Shown piece by piece: positions 1 through 14,200 of a stretch of 64,000 nt of DNA. This DNA is from Gavia stellata (Eukaryota > Chordata > Aves > Gaviiformes > Gaviidae). The position numbers and the translations under genes were made by a program. The DNA is taken from assembly GCF_030936135.1 (NCBI RefSeq), contig NC_082606.1:4659255-4723254 (forward strand). Direction: 5' to 3'. Position 1 is the stretch's first letter; every line of letters starts with the position of its first letter. A model generated the notes under the pieces. It was not told the DNA's origin. It was given only the letters and a program-made list of their open reading frames with translations, and did no database searches.

Positions 1-1
1 C

Positions 2-2131
2 ATACCTTCTACTTCCCTGGTAATTCCACTTATCGGGGAATACCTCCTTTTCACCATGATATTTGTAACTCTATCTATTGTCATTACGGTATTTGTACTT
101 AACGTGCACTACAGAACACCCAAGACACACACCATGCCTGTGTGGGTGAGAACCATTTTCTTGAACTTACTTCCCCGGATCATGTTTATGACAAGGCCTG
201 CCAGTGATGACGAGAATAATCAGAAGCCAAAACCATTTTTCACTTCAGAGTTTTCAAACTTAAATTGCTTCAACGGTTCTGAAACCAAATGCTGCAAAGA
301 TGGCTTTGTATGTCAAGATACGGCATGCAGCTGTTGTCAGTATCAACGAATGAAGTTCTCGGATTTCAGCGGCAATCTCACAAGAAGTTCAAGCTCTGAG
401 TCTGTAGATCCTCTGTTTTCATTTTCAGTTCTGTCACCAGAAATGAGAGATGCTATTGAAAGTGTTAAATACATTGCAGAAAATATGAAAATGCAGAATG
501 AAGCAAAAGAGGTAAGAACATATTTTACTATTACTCAATTGCAGACACCATTTGCCATTAGTGTGTTTTGTAAGAAAGAGATCTTAAAAAAAAAAAAAAA
601 GGAAGAAAAAAAGGACACCACAGACAATTATTTATACAAGTAAATTACACACGCTGTATTACAAATATGTGCAGTTCTGAAACTAGATAGTTTTGGGGAG
701 CAGCTCTGTTGCACAACATTCTCTTTATTGACAACACATATACTGAGTGAAGCATGTTAAGGTAACAGTGGTAGGGAAATATACTTCAGTATCCGTCCTA
801 CAAGATTCAGAGTGAGGATTTTCCAAGTCATAATCTCAGTAGTGGAATTTGCTGACTCTATGGCCTTCAGAAAGTTACATTCTCCCTCCCACAGCTTACC
901 GTCAATAACAAAGAATTTAAGAATGAATGTCCCTCACAGTGATGATGTTGCTTATTCTGCTGCTGCTGCAGAGTAAAGTGCTGTAGCCAAATGAGACAAC
1001 TGCTGCAGGACAGGGACCATCATCTTTCATAAACTGCATCTTGATGCAATAAAAAAAAAAGTTTTCTTTTTCTCATGTTCCTCAAACATACTAAGAGCAG
1101 TAGGCACACCACCACAATCATCACTGAATTTAAATCCTCTGCAATATGGCACTTAAAGTTAGAATGAAGTTATTTTGTTTATGCTGAAATCAGAACTTTA
1201 TTTAGAATTAGTTGGTATAGAAAATATGGGGTTGTTTTGATTTAAGTCTGCCTTAACAATTTCTACACTAAAAAGTATAAAATTTCAAACCCAACAAATC
1301 CATTATTCGTTTATTAGCCTTCCTGAAGAAAAATGAAGTAAAAACTTAAATTGTAATCTCAAAAGTAACTAAAATGATCACCTAATGTAGTTACTATTAA
1401 TATGTAACCTATATAATACTTCAGCTTCACTCTTGTTCTAATGCCCACTGTAAAAAAAAAAAAAAAACTAGAAAAATCTGTTTTTTGGAAACTTGGTTCC
1501 CTCTATACACGGAAGGTAGGGAAATGAATTTTACATCATGCATGAGAACAATCAAATTTCAGTACTACATAAGAAACGTACAAAATAATTATATACCAAT
1601 TAACCTTTGTCTTTCTACATACCGCCTAAAGACCAGTAGGAGCAGTCTGTTTCAGTAAAGTTTTCTGGACAAACCTGATCAGCTAAGGATGTAAAGCTTT
1701 TCACTTTCATTTTTGGTATACAGAAGAGAAGTTGTATCTCATGAAGTCCAGTGTCTTAGTGAATAACTTTTTGTATTTGAAGAAGTAGCTTTTAGCTTTG
1801 CCACAAATAGCATATTCAAATAAAGCTTCTTCAAGATGAATTCATTTGTCAATGAAAAGAGAGATATGTAAGTTGTGCATATAGGAAAGACATCTACGTA
1901 TGGGGAAAAAAGCCTGTGCTTCCTATATAAAATAGCACTAATTGCTGATGCAAGTTATTCATCTAACAAACATGTCTACATGCTATTCAATTTATTTTTC
2001 AGATTCAGGATGACTGGAAATACGTTGCCATGGTAATCGATCGTATTTTTCTGTGGGTTTTCATCCTGGTATGTATTCTAGGAACAGCAGGATTGTTTTT
2101 GCAACCTTTGATGGCTGGAGATGAAATGTAA
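2..2131 (+). CDS. CHRNA3: CHRNA3, neuronal nicotinic acetylcholine receptor subunit alpha-3 (3' part only)
   Basis: Ligand-gated cation channel subunit of autonomic ganglia and brain, which forms pentamers with beta subunits and with alpha-5. Two coding exons are visible: 2-511 (the window opens inside this exon) and 2003-2131. They join in phase 0 at GAG|gtaaga and ttttcag|ATT. Together they give the last 212 residues: the M2-M3 linker, M3, the large cytoplasmic loop and M4, ending ...MAGDEM before the TAA at 2129-2131. The loop is cysteine-rich ([19 protein letters not shown]) and has the serine-rich SSSSESVD stretch known from alpha-3. The ligand-binding domain, M1 and M2 lie left of the window. 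The frame stays open past the donor to 643, but that part is intron. The tail-to-tail neighbour is CHRNA5, as in mammals. What I see is the frame and motifs; the family assignment rests on close similarity to known alpha-3. Confidence 0.95.
512..2002 (+). other. Last intron of CHRNA3
   Basis: GT-AG intron of about 1.5 kb between the final two CHRNA3 coding exons. It is AT-rich with short poly-A runs near 586-600 and 1452-1466. I see no other gene or recognisable repeat in it. Confidence 0.85.
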
Positions 2132-2157
2132 AGACTAAGTAGTATGTTATGAAATCA

Positions 2158-2163
2158 AATAAA
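2158..2163 (+). terminator. Polyadenylation signal AATAAA of CHRNA3
   Basis: A canonical AATAAA sits 27 nt after the CHRNA3 stop codon. It is followed about 45-60 nt later by a GT-rich stretch (tctgtgtgtag). This implies a very short 3' UTR for at least one CHRNA3 isoform. Longer isoforms cannot be excluded. Confidence 0.65.
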
Positions 2164-5100
2164 ACTGTTGCCAATCAACTCTGCACCCCCACCCCAGCAC
2201 CTGATGTCTCTTCTGTGTGTAGTAGAATAAGGATCTCTCTTGGCCTCAACTTTGCTTGACCAAGAAGGCTTTGTTAAAAATGTGGAAAAAAAAAAAAAAT
2301 TTTGAACCTTTATGACAGCTAATCTCAAAGTAATATGAGCTATGCTTGACAGCTACTTTTTGCAATAACTGGAAAAGATGTAGGCAGTACATTAAACTTT
2401 CTAGGAATGGTTTAAGAAGGGCTTGATGAAGAAACTGAAAATAACAAAAATATTCGGCAAGTCAAGACAGGTTGAATACTTCGGGCTACTGGATTTGTTT
2501 CCACGAGTCTGGTGCCAAGTCTCTTCAGACCATGACAGGATCTTCTGGGAGTAAGTTCATACTGAGTTCAATGAATGCCCTCATGAGGACGAAACGGTTT
2601 AGGAAGCATACATACCACATTGCTAGAATGCAGACATTGCCACCTGGTGTATAAACTGACTCAAACAGTGGGAGGAAAGGAGCACGGGCAGGTTTATTAC
2701 AAAAGGAAAACAAATAGGTAAATAATAGATGATGGTAATAAAGCAGCCATAATGTAAACTCTGTGCATCCCCATATTTCAATGTATGAGAAGACTGTCAG
2801 AAAAAACAGGCTATTCAAACCTAACAGTGTTTAAAACTGTGTAGAAGTAAAACACACACGAAGATGCAGTCTGCGGGTTATGCAAAGGATCAAAATACTT
2901 TAATAGGATAGTTTGGATACAGAAGCATCCTGCTATAGCGAAGTGTTTTATGACAAGGAAGGGCAGGTAGATAAAAAACAGTCCTGTAAAGTATGCTAAA
3001 ATTGCTTCTTAGGCATACGTTATTTTTTTTTTTTATCAGTAACTGCAGATAATTTAAGAGCATGAATAAAGAATGCAAAATACTGTAATGAGGAAGTATT
3101 TTGTAAAAATATGAACTGTTCTCTCTGTACCCAACTGGAAACTTTTTGGAAATACCATGTATCAAGTGATGTAACATTTATGAAAATAAAGAGAATCAAA
3201 CTGTTGAAAATTGTGCTTTTTATTTTTTTCGATTTATTTTGACCAAGTGACACCTATATAAGGTAGCATTAGCTACAGTTCAACACATTCAGAAACAAGT
3301 TACATAAGTAAAGGTCCACACTTCTGAGTCTATTAAAATTATTTTGTTTCAGACACACCCAATAATAACCTGAAGACCCCAATGATTCTAGTGTCAGCTA
3401 TCTTACCTGTATTTATCATGATCAGATTGAAGAAGTGACTGAAATTCATTCATGCATTTGCAAAAATCCTGAGGTACTAGTATAAAGACTGTGACTCCAT
3501 TGGCCAATATGCTGCCGATCACCTTATGATATAACTGGGCAGTCTACAGACATCATTTAACAAGGGGAAAGAGATGAGGTGGGGTGTTAAAAAAAGTAAT
3601 ATATATAGCTAATCTATAGTTTTACTTAGCTTTCTGTTCAGTTAAGAGTACACTTCAGTATTTAAAACCCAAGGAGGACTATAGAAAGAAATTTTGCATT
3701 TGAAGAGGAAATAAGATATCTATGACATAAGCAATCAGTATTATAATCAGCACACTGCCAAACAGTGCTATTTTAAAAGGGATATGGGGGGTGGAATATG
3801 TATCCATTTTCCAAGTTCAAAACCACTATAAAAACTTACGTTATCAAAGATACCACAATTCACATTAGACTTCTCGCCTAACCATGTTATTATTAGTGTA
3901 GCAATTTAAGCAAACATAAACTTCCCAAGAGTTGCCCTAGCTTGGCATTACTGTATTAGTCCTGCAGGATGCAACTAAATTATGAAGCACATTGACAAAA
4001 CTTTGCTGTAGGAAAACCCCCATCTATTTTAGAGTCTCTTCCAGAAATAAAGCTTTTAAGAAAGGTGGCATTGGAATGAATGTAAAGAATTTAAAATCAG
4101 TATTTAAAGAATATATTTTAATGGAATAATTAAAAAGTTGCAAGTTACTTTTCAACACTCTCAGAAAAAAGAAAGTATGGAAAGCTGCAAGTCCTCGGTG
4201 CTTAGAGTTACATATGGTTCTGTAAGTGAGAGAACCTATTAAAGGTAGCTTTCTAAATTCGGTTTAACAACTGTGTGAAAACTTAATCATCTGTATTTGG
4301 TTACGCAGCATAATAATTTTCAACCCACTTCCTTCAGAAAGGCATTCCCCAAATTCCTTCTACCTGTGCTTAAAAACTTAATTCTGAGAAACACACAAAG
4401 GCAGGAAGTGATTAACATGCTTGAAACTAACATAATGTATCAAATTCTTCACCAAGAATAAAGAAATCTGAATGTTCTGGTCCATTAGAACACTAGTGCA
4501 ACTTGGGAACGCATTCAACTGTCTTTGCCTTCGTTTCCACAGCTGATACAGAGATATCGATATGCATTTATCCCGTAGGCATTTTAAGGCTTACTGTATT
4601 AAATGTTCATGTTAGTATGATAGAATTAACAAGGTTTTAAATTTAGAAGCAAACTCCACTGAAAATTTATAAAGGCAAAACATAGCCAAATCGCTATTTT
4701 TACTTATATGTTGACTATACGGGAAGTTTAACTGGTATTTTTATCATTGTTTTAAATTTACTCTGTAGAAACTTTTATACTTTTACCATACATTCAAGTG
4801 AGCTGATAAAAATTCTCCTTTGCACACTACAGTAAATTGAAATAAGCAACTCTACTGTGTAAATATATGCAAATATTTAATATTCAATATAATAATTTAT
4901 ATAGTAATTTAATAATTGGGCTACAGTGATCATCATTAACAAATTTTAAATCCTTCTATTTCGCAGTAGGTGTCAGTATATGCTTTTTTGACATATCATA
5001 CATGCAAGTGCTTGAGAAAGTTCTTTTAATTGTGACCTGATTTGGAAGTAACTTAGTAGACTGGCAATAAGCAAATTGACTTCTATGTGTCCTAGGGATG

Positions 5101-5251
5101 CCATGCTTTAATATAAACATAATTTTCTGGGTTTGGATTTTTTTTTTTTTATTCTATCCTATCAGAAACATGCCTGCAAAGAACATGCATGGAAATAGAG
5201 CTACTGCAAAACTCTTTAGAGCCATATTAGCAGGAAACATTCAAAAATATT
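2164..5251. other. Convergent CHRNA3-CHRNA5 interval, including the CHRNA5 3' UTR
   Basis: Stretch between the CHRNA3 polyadenylation signal and the CHRNA5 stop codon, with no coding potential on either strand. Minus-strand AATAAA hexamers that could end CHRNA5 lie at 5148-5153 (about 100 nt after the stop), 3233-3238, 3219-3224 and 2693-2698. Which one is used cannot be told from sequence alone. Use of the most distal site would bring the CHRNA5 transcript to within about 0.5 kb of the CHRNA3 end. The block around 4860-4920 is very AT-rich. Confidence 0.6.
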
Positions 5252-8200
5252 TTATGCATTTGTACTGCCTATATGCGTAGGTACTATTATACTTGCCCAT
5301 TTATGAATAACAGGGATAAATAACACAAGTGATCCAATTACTGAAACCAGAAGAAAACTCCATAAGAACATTCGATCAAGCACCTGAGCAATAAATTTCC
5401 AGTCTTCAACAACCTAAAAAACAAAGACCATAAGAGTTGGTCAGTATGTGTGAGAACAGGTAAAAATACAGTACCAAACCTGCAATTCTTAGTCACTTTA
5501 CAGTACACTTTTTTCCAATCAGGTCCATTTGGTAGCCCCCTTTAATAACTTTTTATAATTATACTACAAGCTAGAACAGGAACAAACTTCCCTCTATGAA
5601 GACCAGTAAACTACATAGATCAATACTATATTTTAGTATTGGTCTATGCTTGTCCCTGACAAGCACTGAACATCCTCAACTACAGAGAGTGAAACCAGTA
5701 TGCAATTTTCTAACATACTGCAGGATTTAGGATTCATGCCACAGCTTCATCATAAAGTGGAATTCCCAGGTAGGAGCTAGAAGCAAAAGTTAAAAAAAAA
5801 AAACAAACAAGCAAACAAACAAAAACCCCACCACACACCACAACACAGAAAAACCCCAAACCACCCAAACCAGTACCGAAAAAAATTAGAAGTAGACAGC
5901 AGCTGTTGTGTTATATACAAGATCTGAAAGCTGTTAAGTTACTGCTGCACAGAATTATACACTAGGGAGAATACTCACACTACTTTCAAGACTATTTTCC
6001 TTTTTGATATGATATTCACATCTATACACAGTTTTGCAAGAATAGCAGAAATAATTGTGCAAGCACATTAAAACCCTGCCAAACAATTGTCTTCGATTTG
6101 AACTGCAGCTATCCACATTTTCCAAGCCTACTGCTTCCTAAGAGGTAAGGCTACAACAGCACTCGCTGCGTAGTTTTTATTAACAACTTCTGCAATTAAA
6201 GCTTGCATTCTCTGGAGCCCAAATAATAAAATACAACTGAATCCCCAGTCAGCTGTATATTACTTTCCGAGTTTGAGAGTCACAACAACATTACACCTGA
6301 AAAACAAAATACTTATCACCTCTCGTCTGTCACAGTCAACTGTCACAGCCAACTCACAACAAACTTCTGTATTTCTACACTAGCCTGAAAATAGCATTTA
6401 AGTCTCTGATGTACCAATGGTGCTAGTTTAAAAAGCACAGAAAGAGAAACAGATTCATAATGCTCTTACCTGAATGGTGTGAACATCCATTAAGTATAGT
6501 TCAGAGTGCAAATGTACAGACTGAAAAAAAGCCTTTGACATCTTTTGATATAACTTGAGACAAATAATAGTAAGGCTAGAAGAGAACACTCAAGAAGTCA
6601 CCTAGTCCATGTCTGATCTCAGCACAACATGACCAACATATGGCTATAGCTTGTATATAAACTAACGTAAATCAGGTCATTAAAAATTGTTTTTATTTGG
6701 AATTGAAAGCCGCAAAATAAGGCTTAGCAGTATTTATTCTGAAAATGTAAGGCAAATGCATTTTTCAGATAGCCTTCAGGTACAACATTAAAATGAAAAA
6801 CACCTACTTCTCTCATAATGAAAATAACATCCAGCAGCACTGTAGAGAACAGTTACGGTACATGCTCTTGTAACAGACAAGTATCTCTGAAGATGTGTAG
6901 TTAACAACATGAACTTACTTCTAGAAGAAAGCAGAAGACTAAAGAACCCAAGGACTGTGTTGTATCAGCCCAATACCTATAGGGATTCTCAGTATTGTAC
7001 CATACTTGTACTTCTTTCCAGTGGAAAAGCTTCCAACGAAGTACAAAAACTGGAAATCCCATAGTACGTATTTAATATGCAACTGCATAGTAAACCATTA
7101 CTTGGTTTTCTAATTTCCAGTTTTACAAAGTCAGTGTAATATGACTAATACACCCACCTCGCGAACTTCATTCTCCTTCATAACATGTCTTGTAATATAT
7201 CGGATAGAATCTAGAGCTGCTTCCAAGGTGCTCCTAGATGATTCTGATCCATTCATATTTCCCGTTTCCTCCTTCTGTGCAAAGTATCTATCTACATGAC
7301 TTCTCATGCAAAGCAGCTTGGGAAGTTTGTGAAGAAATATCTTGCGAACCCAAGGTGCCATAGCATTGTGTGTAGACGAAGAGCGATGATGAATATTGAT
7401 AGCAAAGACAGTTATCACAATGGACAGTGTCACAAATATCATAGTAAACACCAAGTACTCTCCTATAAGTGGGATAACTTTAGAAGATGACGGAATAATC
7501 TCTTCAATAACAAGAAGAAAAACAGTCAAAGATACCAGTACTGAAGTGCAAAGTGAAATTTTTTCACCTTCATTTGAAGGAAGATAGAAGACAAGGACAG
7601 TTAGAAACGAAAGCCCAATACAAGGAATAATGAGAAACAACGTGTAAAAAAGTGGCAAACGTCTAATTATAAATGAATATGTAACAAAAGGATACCAACA
7701 GCATCCATCAGTCCTATTTCCTTTGCTCCCTGTTGCAGTCACTATTTCCCATTCTCCATTATCAAAAAAGTCTCTTTTGTCAACATCATAATCTTCAAGA
7801 ATTATATCAACCTGTGAGCCATCGTAAGTCCAGGAACCAAATTTCATAGAGCAATTTTGGAGGTCAAAGGGGAAGAAGGTTACATCAATAGTACAAGAAC
7901 TTTTGTAGTTTGCTGGTGGGGTCCAAGCAATGGTGCCATCATATTTTACCACTGTTTTTGTAGATGTTCCCTCAAAACGTCCATCTGCACTGAGAGGAAA
8001 AAAAAAAAAAGATATATATGCATGCAATTACAGTGGGTGGGGGGTGGAGGTGGGGGTGTGTTTTTAAATAAAAAAAAATGTTTTGATATTGTCATTTCAG
8101 CTGTTTATCCCATCTCTCCCTTCATAGCCAAAATTTTCACATTGTGTTCATAGTCAACTTTTTTTTTTTAAATCTGAATCAGGCCAACAGCTTTGGAAGA

Positions 8201-11200
8201 GTGAAGTATATTTTCAAGTCACAAAAAGATCTGTGCAACTTTCTGTGGTCCCAATGACTTATGAAAGGATTGTAAAAATCCTGACCTCTAACAGCATGAC
8301 CAAACTCTGGTGTTTCTATTGGTAATACAGCATAAATACTTTTCAATTTGTCCAAATCATAATTATTAAAGAAAAAAGTGAAGAAACAGGTAAAATAATA
8401 CTTGTATGCCACTTCCAAACTGAATTTACAATCACTGCAACAGCCTTTTTTCCTGATTCAACAAGTCAGGAAATGTAAAAGCGTTGTATATGCACCCGAG
8501 TTGAGCAGAAAGGTTAATTCAGAAGTTATTGCTTCTGAGATCTGTTAATTCTCAAAAAAACCCCGAAAACCAACAAAAAACCCCCTTACAGTTGAGCGCA
8601 CTTAATTTTAAATCCATGCTGAATATGACTTACAACAGCATGAATTAGTTGCTTCCCTCCCATCACTCTACACTCTTAGTTTGTACCCAGCACTGTGCAA
8701 GACGTTGTTTTCTATTTAAAAAAAGAGTTTACATGAAGAAGTGGAAATAAACTTTTCAAAAGAGACTAGAAATTCCATACAGAAGCAAAGCAAAACATTT
8801 AAGCATTTAACATGGCAACAAAATCCATTTGCATTCAGAGGCAAATTCTGCCACATATTCTTAGCTCTACTAAACATACACACATATCTATCCAATGAGC
8901 CTCCTAGCAGCAGCTTGGACAGTAAAGTTTGAAAGTAAATGTATTTTATATGAAAAGATTAAAATCTTACTTGTCATACAACACAATATCTGGAATCCAA
9001 ATAGAATCTGATGGGACACGAATAGCTGTTATTCCAGCATAGTCTTCAGGATTCCACCTTAACTTTACATCTGTCCATTCCTGTGGATATGCGAGATGTG
9101 AAAATCATTACTACTGTGAAGTTGATTTAAGCAGAGCAAGACTAGATGAAAATAGATAAAAAGGCAATTAAAAAAGAAATCATCAAACTGGCTTCTAAAA
9201 TTTGCATACAACAGTGAATTTGCTGAACAAACATCTATTTACCTCATCCAGTATTTGTTTTCTGTTATAAGAGCCACTTGACAGTATTTCCGTACAGAAC
9301 TTAAGATATTAAAATCCTTTTTCAGAGCGCATAAACATAAGTAAGAGCTATTATAACAATTAAATTTGAAAAAAGCTTGTTCTGAACAAGTATCAATTAC
9401 TTTGGAAGCTGATCAGAAGCAATGTAAACATTTTCATCAAAAAAAAAAAAATCATGCTGCAACTCTCACAATATCTTCATTCCTATTTCTACCAGCAACA
9501 CTAAAAATAGCACCATTAAAACCATAGTAGTACTTTGGTAATTTTATACTTGAACTAAAAGCTCAAGAGGAAAAGTTCAAGTTTGTAAGAATTCACCATC
9601 ACATAGCATTTTAAATGCATATTCAGGTCAGTTCTTATTTTATTTGAACTGGCTCAACTGCGACAAATTCTGCAGAAACTATTAAGAGGGCACAAAGTGT
9701 TATCACCGACATATTGCCATCTCATACTTCCTTAGTAGTCTCAAAGTTTTCCTGAAAAGGAAAACTTTGCCTGAAATCACAGTTACTGCAAAAGAAGGGA
9801 ATGGGAAGCAACAGGAAAAAAACCAAAGCAAGTAGCCCAAACAAAAATAATTTAGTAAGCTAGTAAGTATAATCAGGGTCTGCAAACATTCTTCTAAGTT
9901 AAATCAAGAATGATTTGTGAGCAGCATTTCCCAAGTTAATAGTGGCCCTTAAGTTTAGGACTGGACTCTGATTATTATAAAGCTTGAGGCTTTTTCCTGC
10001 CCATAAACAAATATTCTTAAGAGGAAAAAATAGCTCTTTACAGCAAGCATATACAACTTTGAAACTGAAATTCTTCAGTGATGTTTATCCAATAATCTCA
10101 AATACCCCACAAGAGGAAGATCTTAAACCCAAACTTTCTATAATGTAGTTTTTGAAAGAAAACTTATGTACTGAAGCAGTAACTTTTATGGTTGGGTACT
10201 CACACCTTGGTATATTAAATGGCCATGCAATGCCATATCAGATTTCTTTTAATTTTTTTATTTGTTTTTGTTTAAGAGTTTTATAAAAAATCAATCCTTT
10301 AAAGCATTTCCACGGACATTTTTTAAAGATACAATGTAAAATAAAAATTCATACAACAACTAAGTTTTTTGAATATACAATTAATTAGAAAAGCTTCTTC
10401 CAACTTTTGACTTGCAGTTATGAAGCTTCAGATTTTTTCATCGATATTTTACACATACCTGTTTCAACCAGACGTTTGTTGTCATCAATTGATTTTTCTC
10501 ATCCTATAAAAATAAAGCATATTTTACTAAAAAAATCTCCACAGTACATTCAGAGTAACTAGCTGCTTTAGTTCACAGAGGTCTGTAATTTAAAATACAA
10601 AATACACTTCTAAAAGCATTCCAGTCACTGATAAGTATGTTTCTATGAGACCTTTTTAAACATGCAGTTATGACCTTTGATTATTTAACTGTTAGAAGTG
10701 TTATTTTTCCCCTTCTCTGTCTCTCTCCTCCCTTCCATTTTTTTATTTGACTGTATTTCATGCAGTCTTACTGTTTTTCTATGGAAACATAAAGGAACAG
10801 CCAACATGTGGAAGAAAAACTCCTCTTATAGCTATAAACAGTGAATTCAGTTTGAAAAGAATATTCTGAAGTGAATAAGTATCGGGGGAAAAAAAAGTCT
10901 GGTTGATCCCTTTTACATCACACGTAATGACAAGAGATTATCTTCATTACTATGGAAGTGACATATTTGAAGGCTTAGGGGGTTTTTTGCTGCTTACAGG
11001 GGGGAAAGAGCAGTATTTGCAAGCGTTCCTGAGTTTTACAGAAATGAGATTGATGAAGTTTAAAAATATGTGGTTTTCCCATTGAATAAATAAATTAAAA
11101 CACAATTCCCTAGGCCTAAGAATTTTACTCACTTTTGTTTTGCTGAAAACGCCACTTGTCTTCTCAACCCCTTTGCATCACTTCTGCATGCCCCCATCTA

Positions 11201-14200
11201 CAATGCATTTTTTATTATGCTGATAATAATTTTAGAGGTTCAATCTATTGTGTTTAAGCTAAAATATGCACAATTATTTCATATGACATTGTGTTCCAGA
11301 ATTTTAAGAATTAGGGAAAAAAATAAACAAACTTATTTACTATACATACCACATCTACTAGCTGAGAGATTGCAAGGCCAAACTTTATTTTTATTGTGTC
11401 ATTCAAGCGTTCCACTGGACGAACCCATCTTTGATAGTCTTCAAATAAATGTTTAAACAAACGATCTTCACTTTGAGCAATAAAAGAAGGTTCAGATATA
11501 CCTATATAAAAAAGTAATTTATTAACCTTGATTTAAATGAACAGTGTACATCTGCATTCCTGTGTCCAAAGAGCTACAGCTATGTTTATGCAGAGTTAAA
11601 TTTCTCGTCTTATCCCCTTTTCTCTGGAAGTATGGCCAAGGTCTTGGAAGAAGAATTTTATAACATTAACCTGGTTTTATTAGCATCTCCATACCACTAT
11701 CACACATATAAAATCTATGACTCAAGAACATTAAGGTAATTTTAGTAATAATAAAGGCAAAATGCACTTGCATCATTTAACTGGTGCCATGTAATTATGG
11801 AACTCCTCTAAAACTGAAAGCTTATCTATGAAGGACTATCGTTCAAGTTCCACCATTCTAGAACAAGGTGGTACTTTTTAAAAACCTACATCCACAGTGT
11901 ACAGGTCTCTAGTATATTGCATAACTTGCGCTGCAGTTTGAAAAGTCAGTCTCTTCATGTTTTATACATTATTTCTTTTAATGTTTGGTCCCATCTATGA
12001 CGTATAAACTTTGCAGTACTTGTAGAGCACTTCTTCCCCACACTGTTTTGTATCTTAAACACATGCGCCAATCTATTTACCAGTCTATCTTCTACCTATT
12101 CTAATGTTATATTGACTGGAAGGCACCCTTCTAGTTAAGTAATAGTATACATTCAGTTACGTCTTTTCCATAGTTCTCAAGGAGTCATTTCAATGCCTGG
12201 AGACTGACTGATGACTGGAACAGCCAAAAATCTTGTATAGCTTTCAAAGAAGTGGAAACTAAATGTCTTCTTTTGTCTCCTGAGAGAATGGAATACATGG
12301 CAGAGCTTTGGGAAAAAGAAGTACTCTAGATGCAGAAACTGCAGGCAGAGAGCAGCCCGGACTTCACAAGAGATACAGAAGTTGTCCTAAAGCACCTCAT
12401 CAAGCAACCGCTGTCCTTTACCTTTGGGAATCCACAAAAAATGAGGTTTTTTACCAATGTGATCTCACCGAAGTGTATCAGTAGAAACCTTGCTACCCAA
12501 AAAAAGGCAAAGTTTAAGGTTTCTCCGTTATGAGAACCCATGCAAAAAATTATATACCCTAAACAACAAGAGAAGGACAAACTTGGGGAAGACACAGAGA
12601 GAGGGGAGGAAAAAAGGCAAGATCAGTGTCTAGCTAAGTAACTCAAGCAAGAACAGCTTTCAAAGGCAGTGTGAAAGACCTGAAGAAGGCCACTGCCCCA
12701 AGAAGCAGCACAAGCTACACACATCACCTTGAAGGGAATGACTCCAAAAGGGTCTCCAATTCCAGACAGAAGTCAGAGCAACCACCAGAAGACATGAACA
12801 TATGCTCTAGACAAAGATCTTTACTACTCACCCATGAGCTTTAAACCATTGAAACTACTGCCAAAAAAAGACCTAACAATTATTATAGTTTAAGGGACAG
12901 AGTAAACCAAAGAAAGATCTTCGCAACCATCTCTTTTTAATGCAGATTTAAAATATTATACCATTACATAAATGTATGGCATGACCTCTCTAGAAATGAT
13001 GTGCTCACTAACAGCATCCATCTAAAAAAAGATACATCAGAAACAGAAAAGCACCAGAGAATGTCATAAACAGATTAAAACCAGAGACAGTCATCCATAC
13101 AAGGAGAGATTTAAAAGATTAACATTATTTCGTTTGGAGAGGAGGTGAATTTAGTGAACATAAACGAAGCAGATAAAGTAGTGAACAATACATACAGAAA
13201 AAACACTGATGGCATTTAACCTCTCTCATAAAAGAAGGTAAAGGAAACCAAAGCATCAGTTAGAGGCAGTAGAAACAATTTCTATTTGAAATTCATTACC
13301 ATCAACATTCGGTAAACCAGAGATTGTTAGACACTGAAGAAGACTAAAATTGCAGAACTGCCTGGGATTACTAAATTGCCAGTTATGTCAGGTAGCATCA
13401 TACTTGTGGAGGGTATCAGTTCTCATTTCAATACAACTTGCAAAATCTACCTTAGAATTTGATAAACAGTTTGATGGCTTGCATTTGTTGCAGGGACTTG
13501 GCTAACACCATTTAAGTCATTAATTTAGACAGACCTAAGCTAGTTCTATGTGACCGCAACCGCTGCGGCCTCGACAACTAAGACAGGCAACCTAAGTTTT
13601 TAAGTTCCGTCCCATTCATCGAAGTGCTCTTGTGACAGCAGCAGCTTTCTGCTGCGCTGCAAAAAGCTGCATTTACAGATCCTTCGGTCAAAACACCCGA
13701 AGTACTGCAGAGCCCAGCCACACGAGAATTCCCTGCCTTCTGCACTGCAGGTTTGGGGCAGTCCAGCAGAACTATGGCTATGAATACTAACTGGATTTTC
13801 TCTGAAATTTTATAGTAGGCGCAAAAGCAGAATGTAGCTTAAGGAACACCATCAGCAAAGAAGGAGCAGCAAGACCCCTTTGCCCTCCAAATCTTACCAT
13901 ACACTAACATGCTGCTGAATGGTTCTCGCTGCAGGCAAAATCAGCATTTGGGTTTTAAGACAGTTCACCCTTCTGTTTCAAAATACAAATCTGTTTACAG
14001 TTGTATTTCATTCACAGAATCACTAAGGTTGGAAAAGACCTGCAAGATCATCAAGTCCAACCATCAACCCATCCCCACCATGCCCACTAAACCATGTCCC
14101 ACAATGCATCGTCCACACATGTTCCTTGAACACCTCCAGTGATGGTGACTCCACCACCTCCCTGGGTAGCCTGTTCCAATGCTTCACCACTCCCTCAATA

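Noticed and set aside
512-643. Extension of the CHRNA3 frame past residue ...NEAKE
   Set aside because: A consensus donor gtaaga and a downstream exon restoring the M4 segment show this part is intron.
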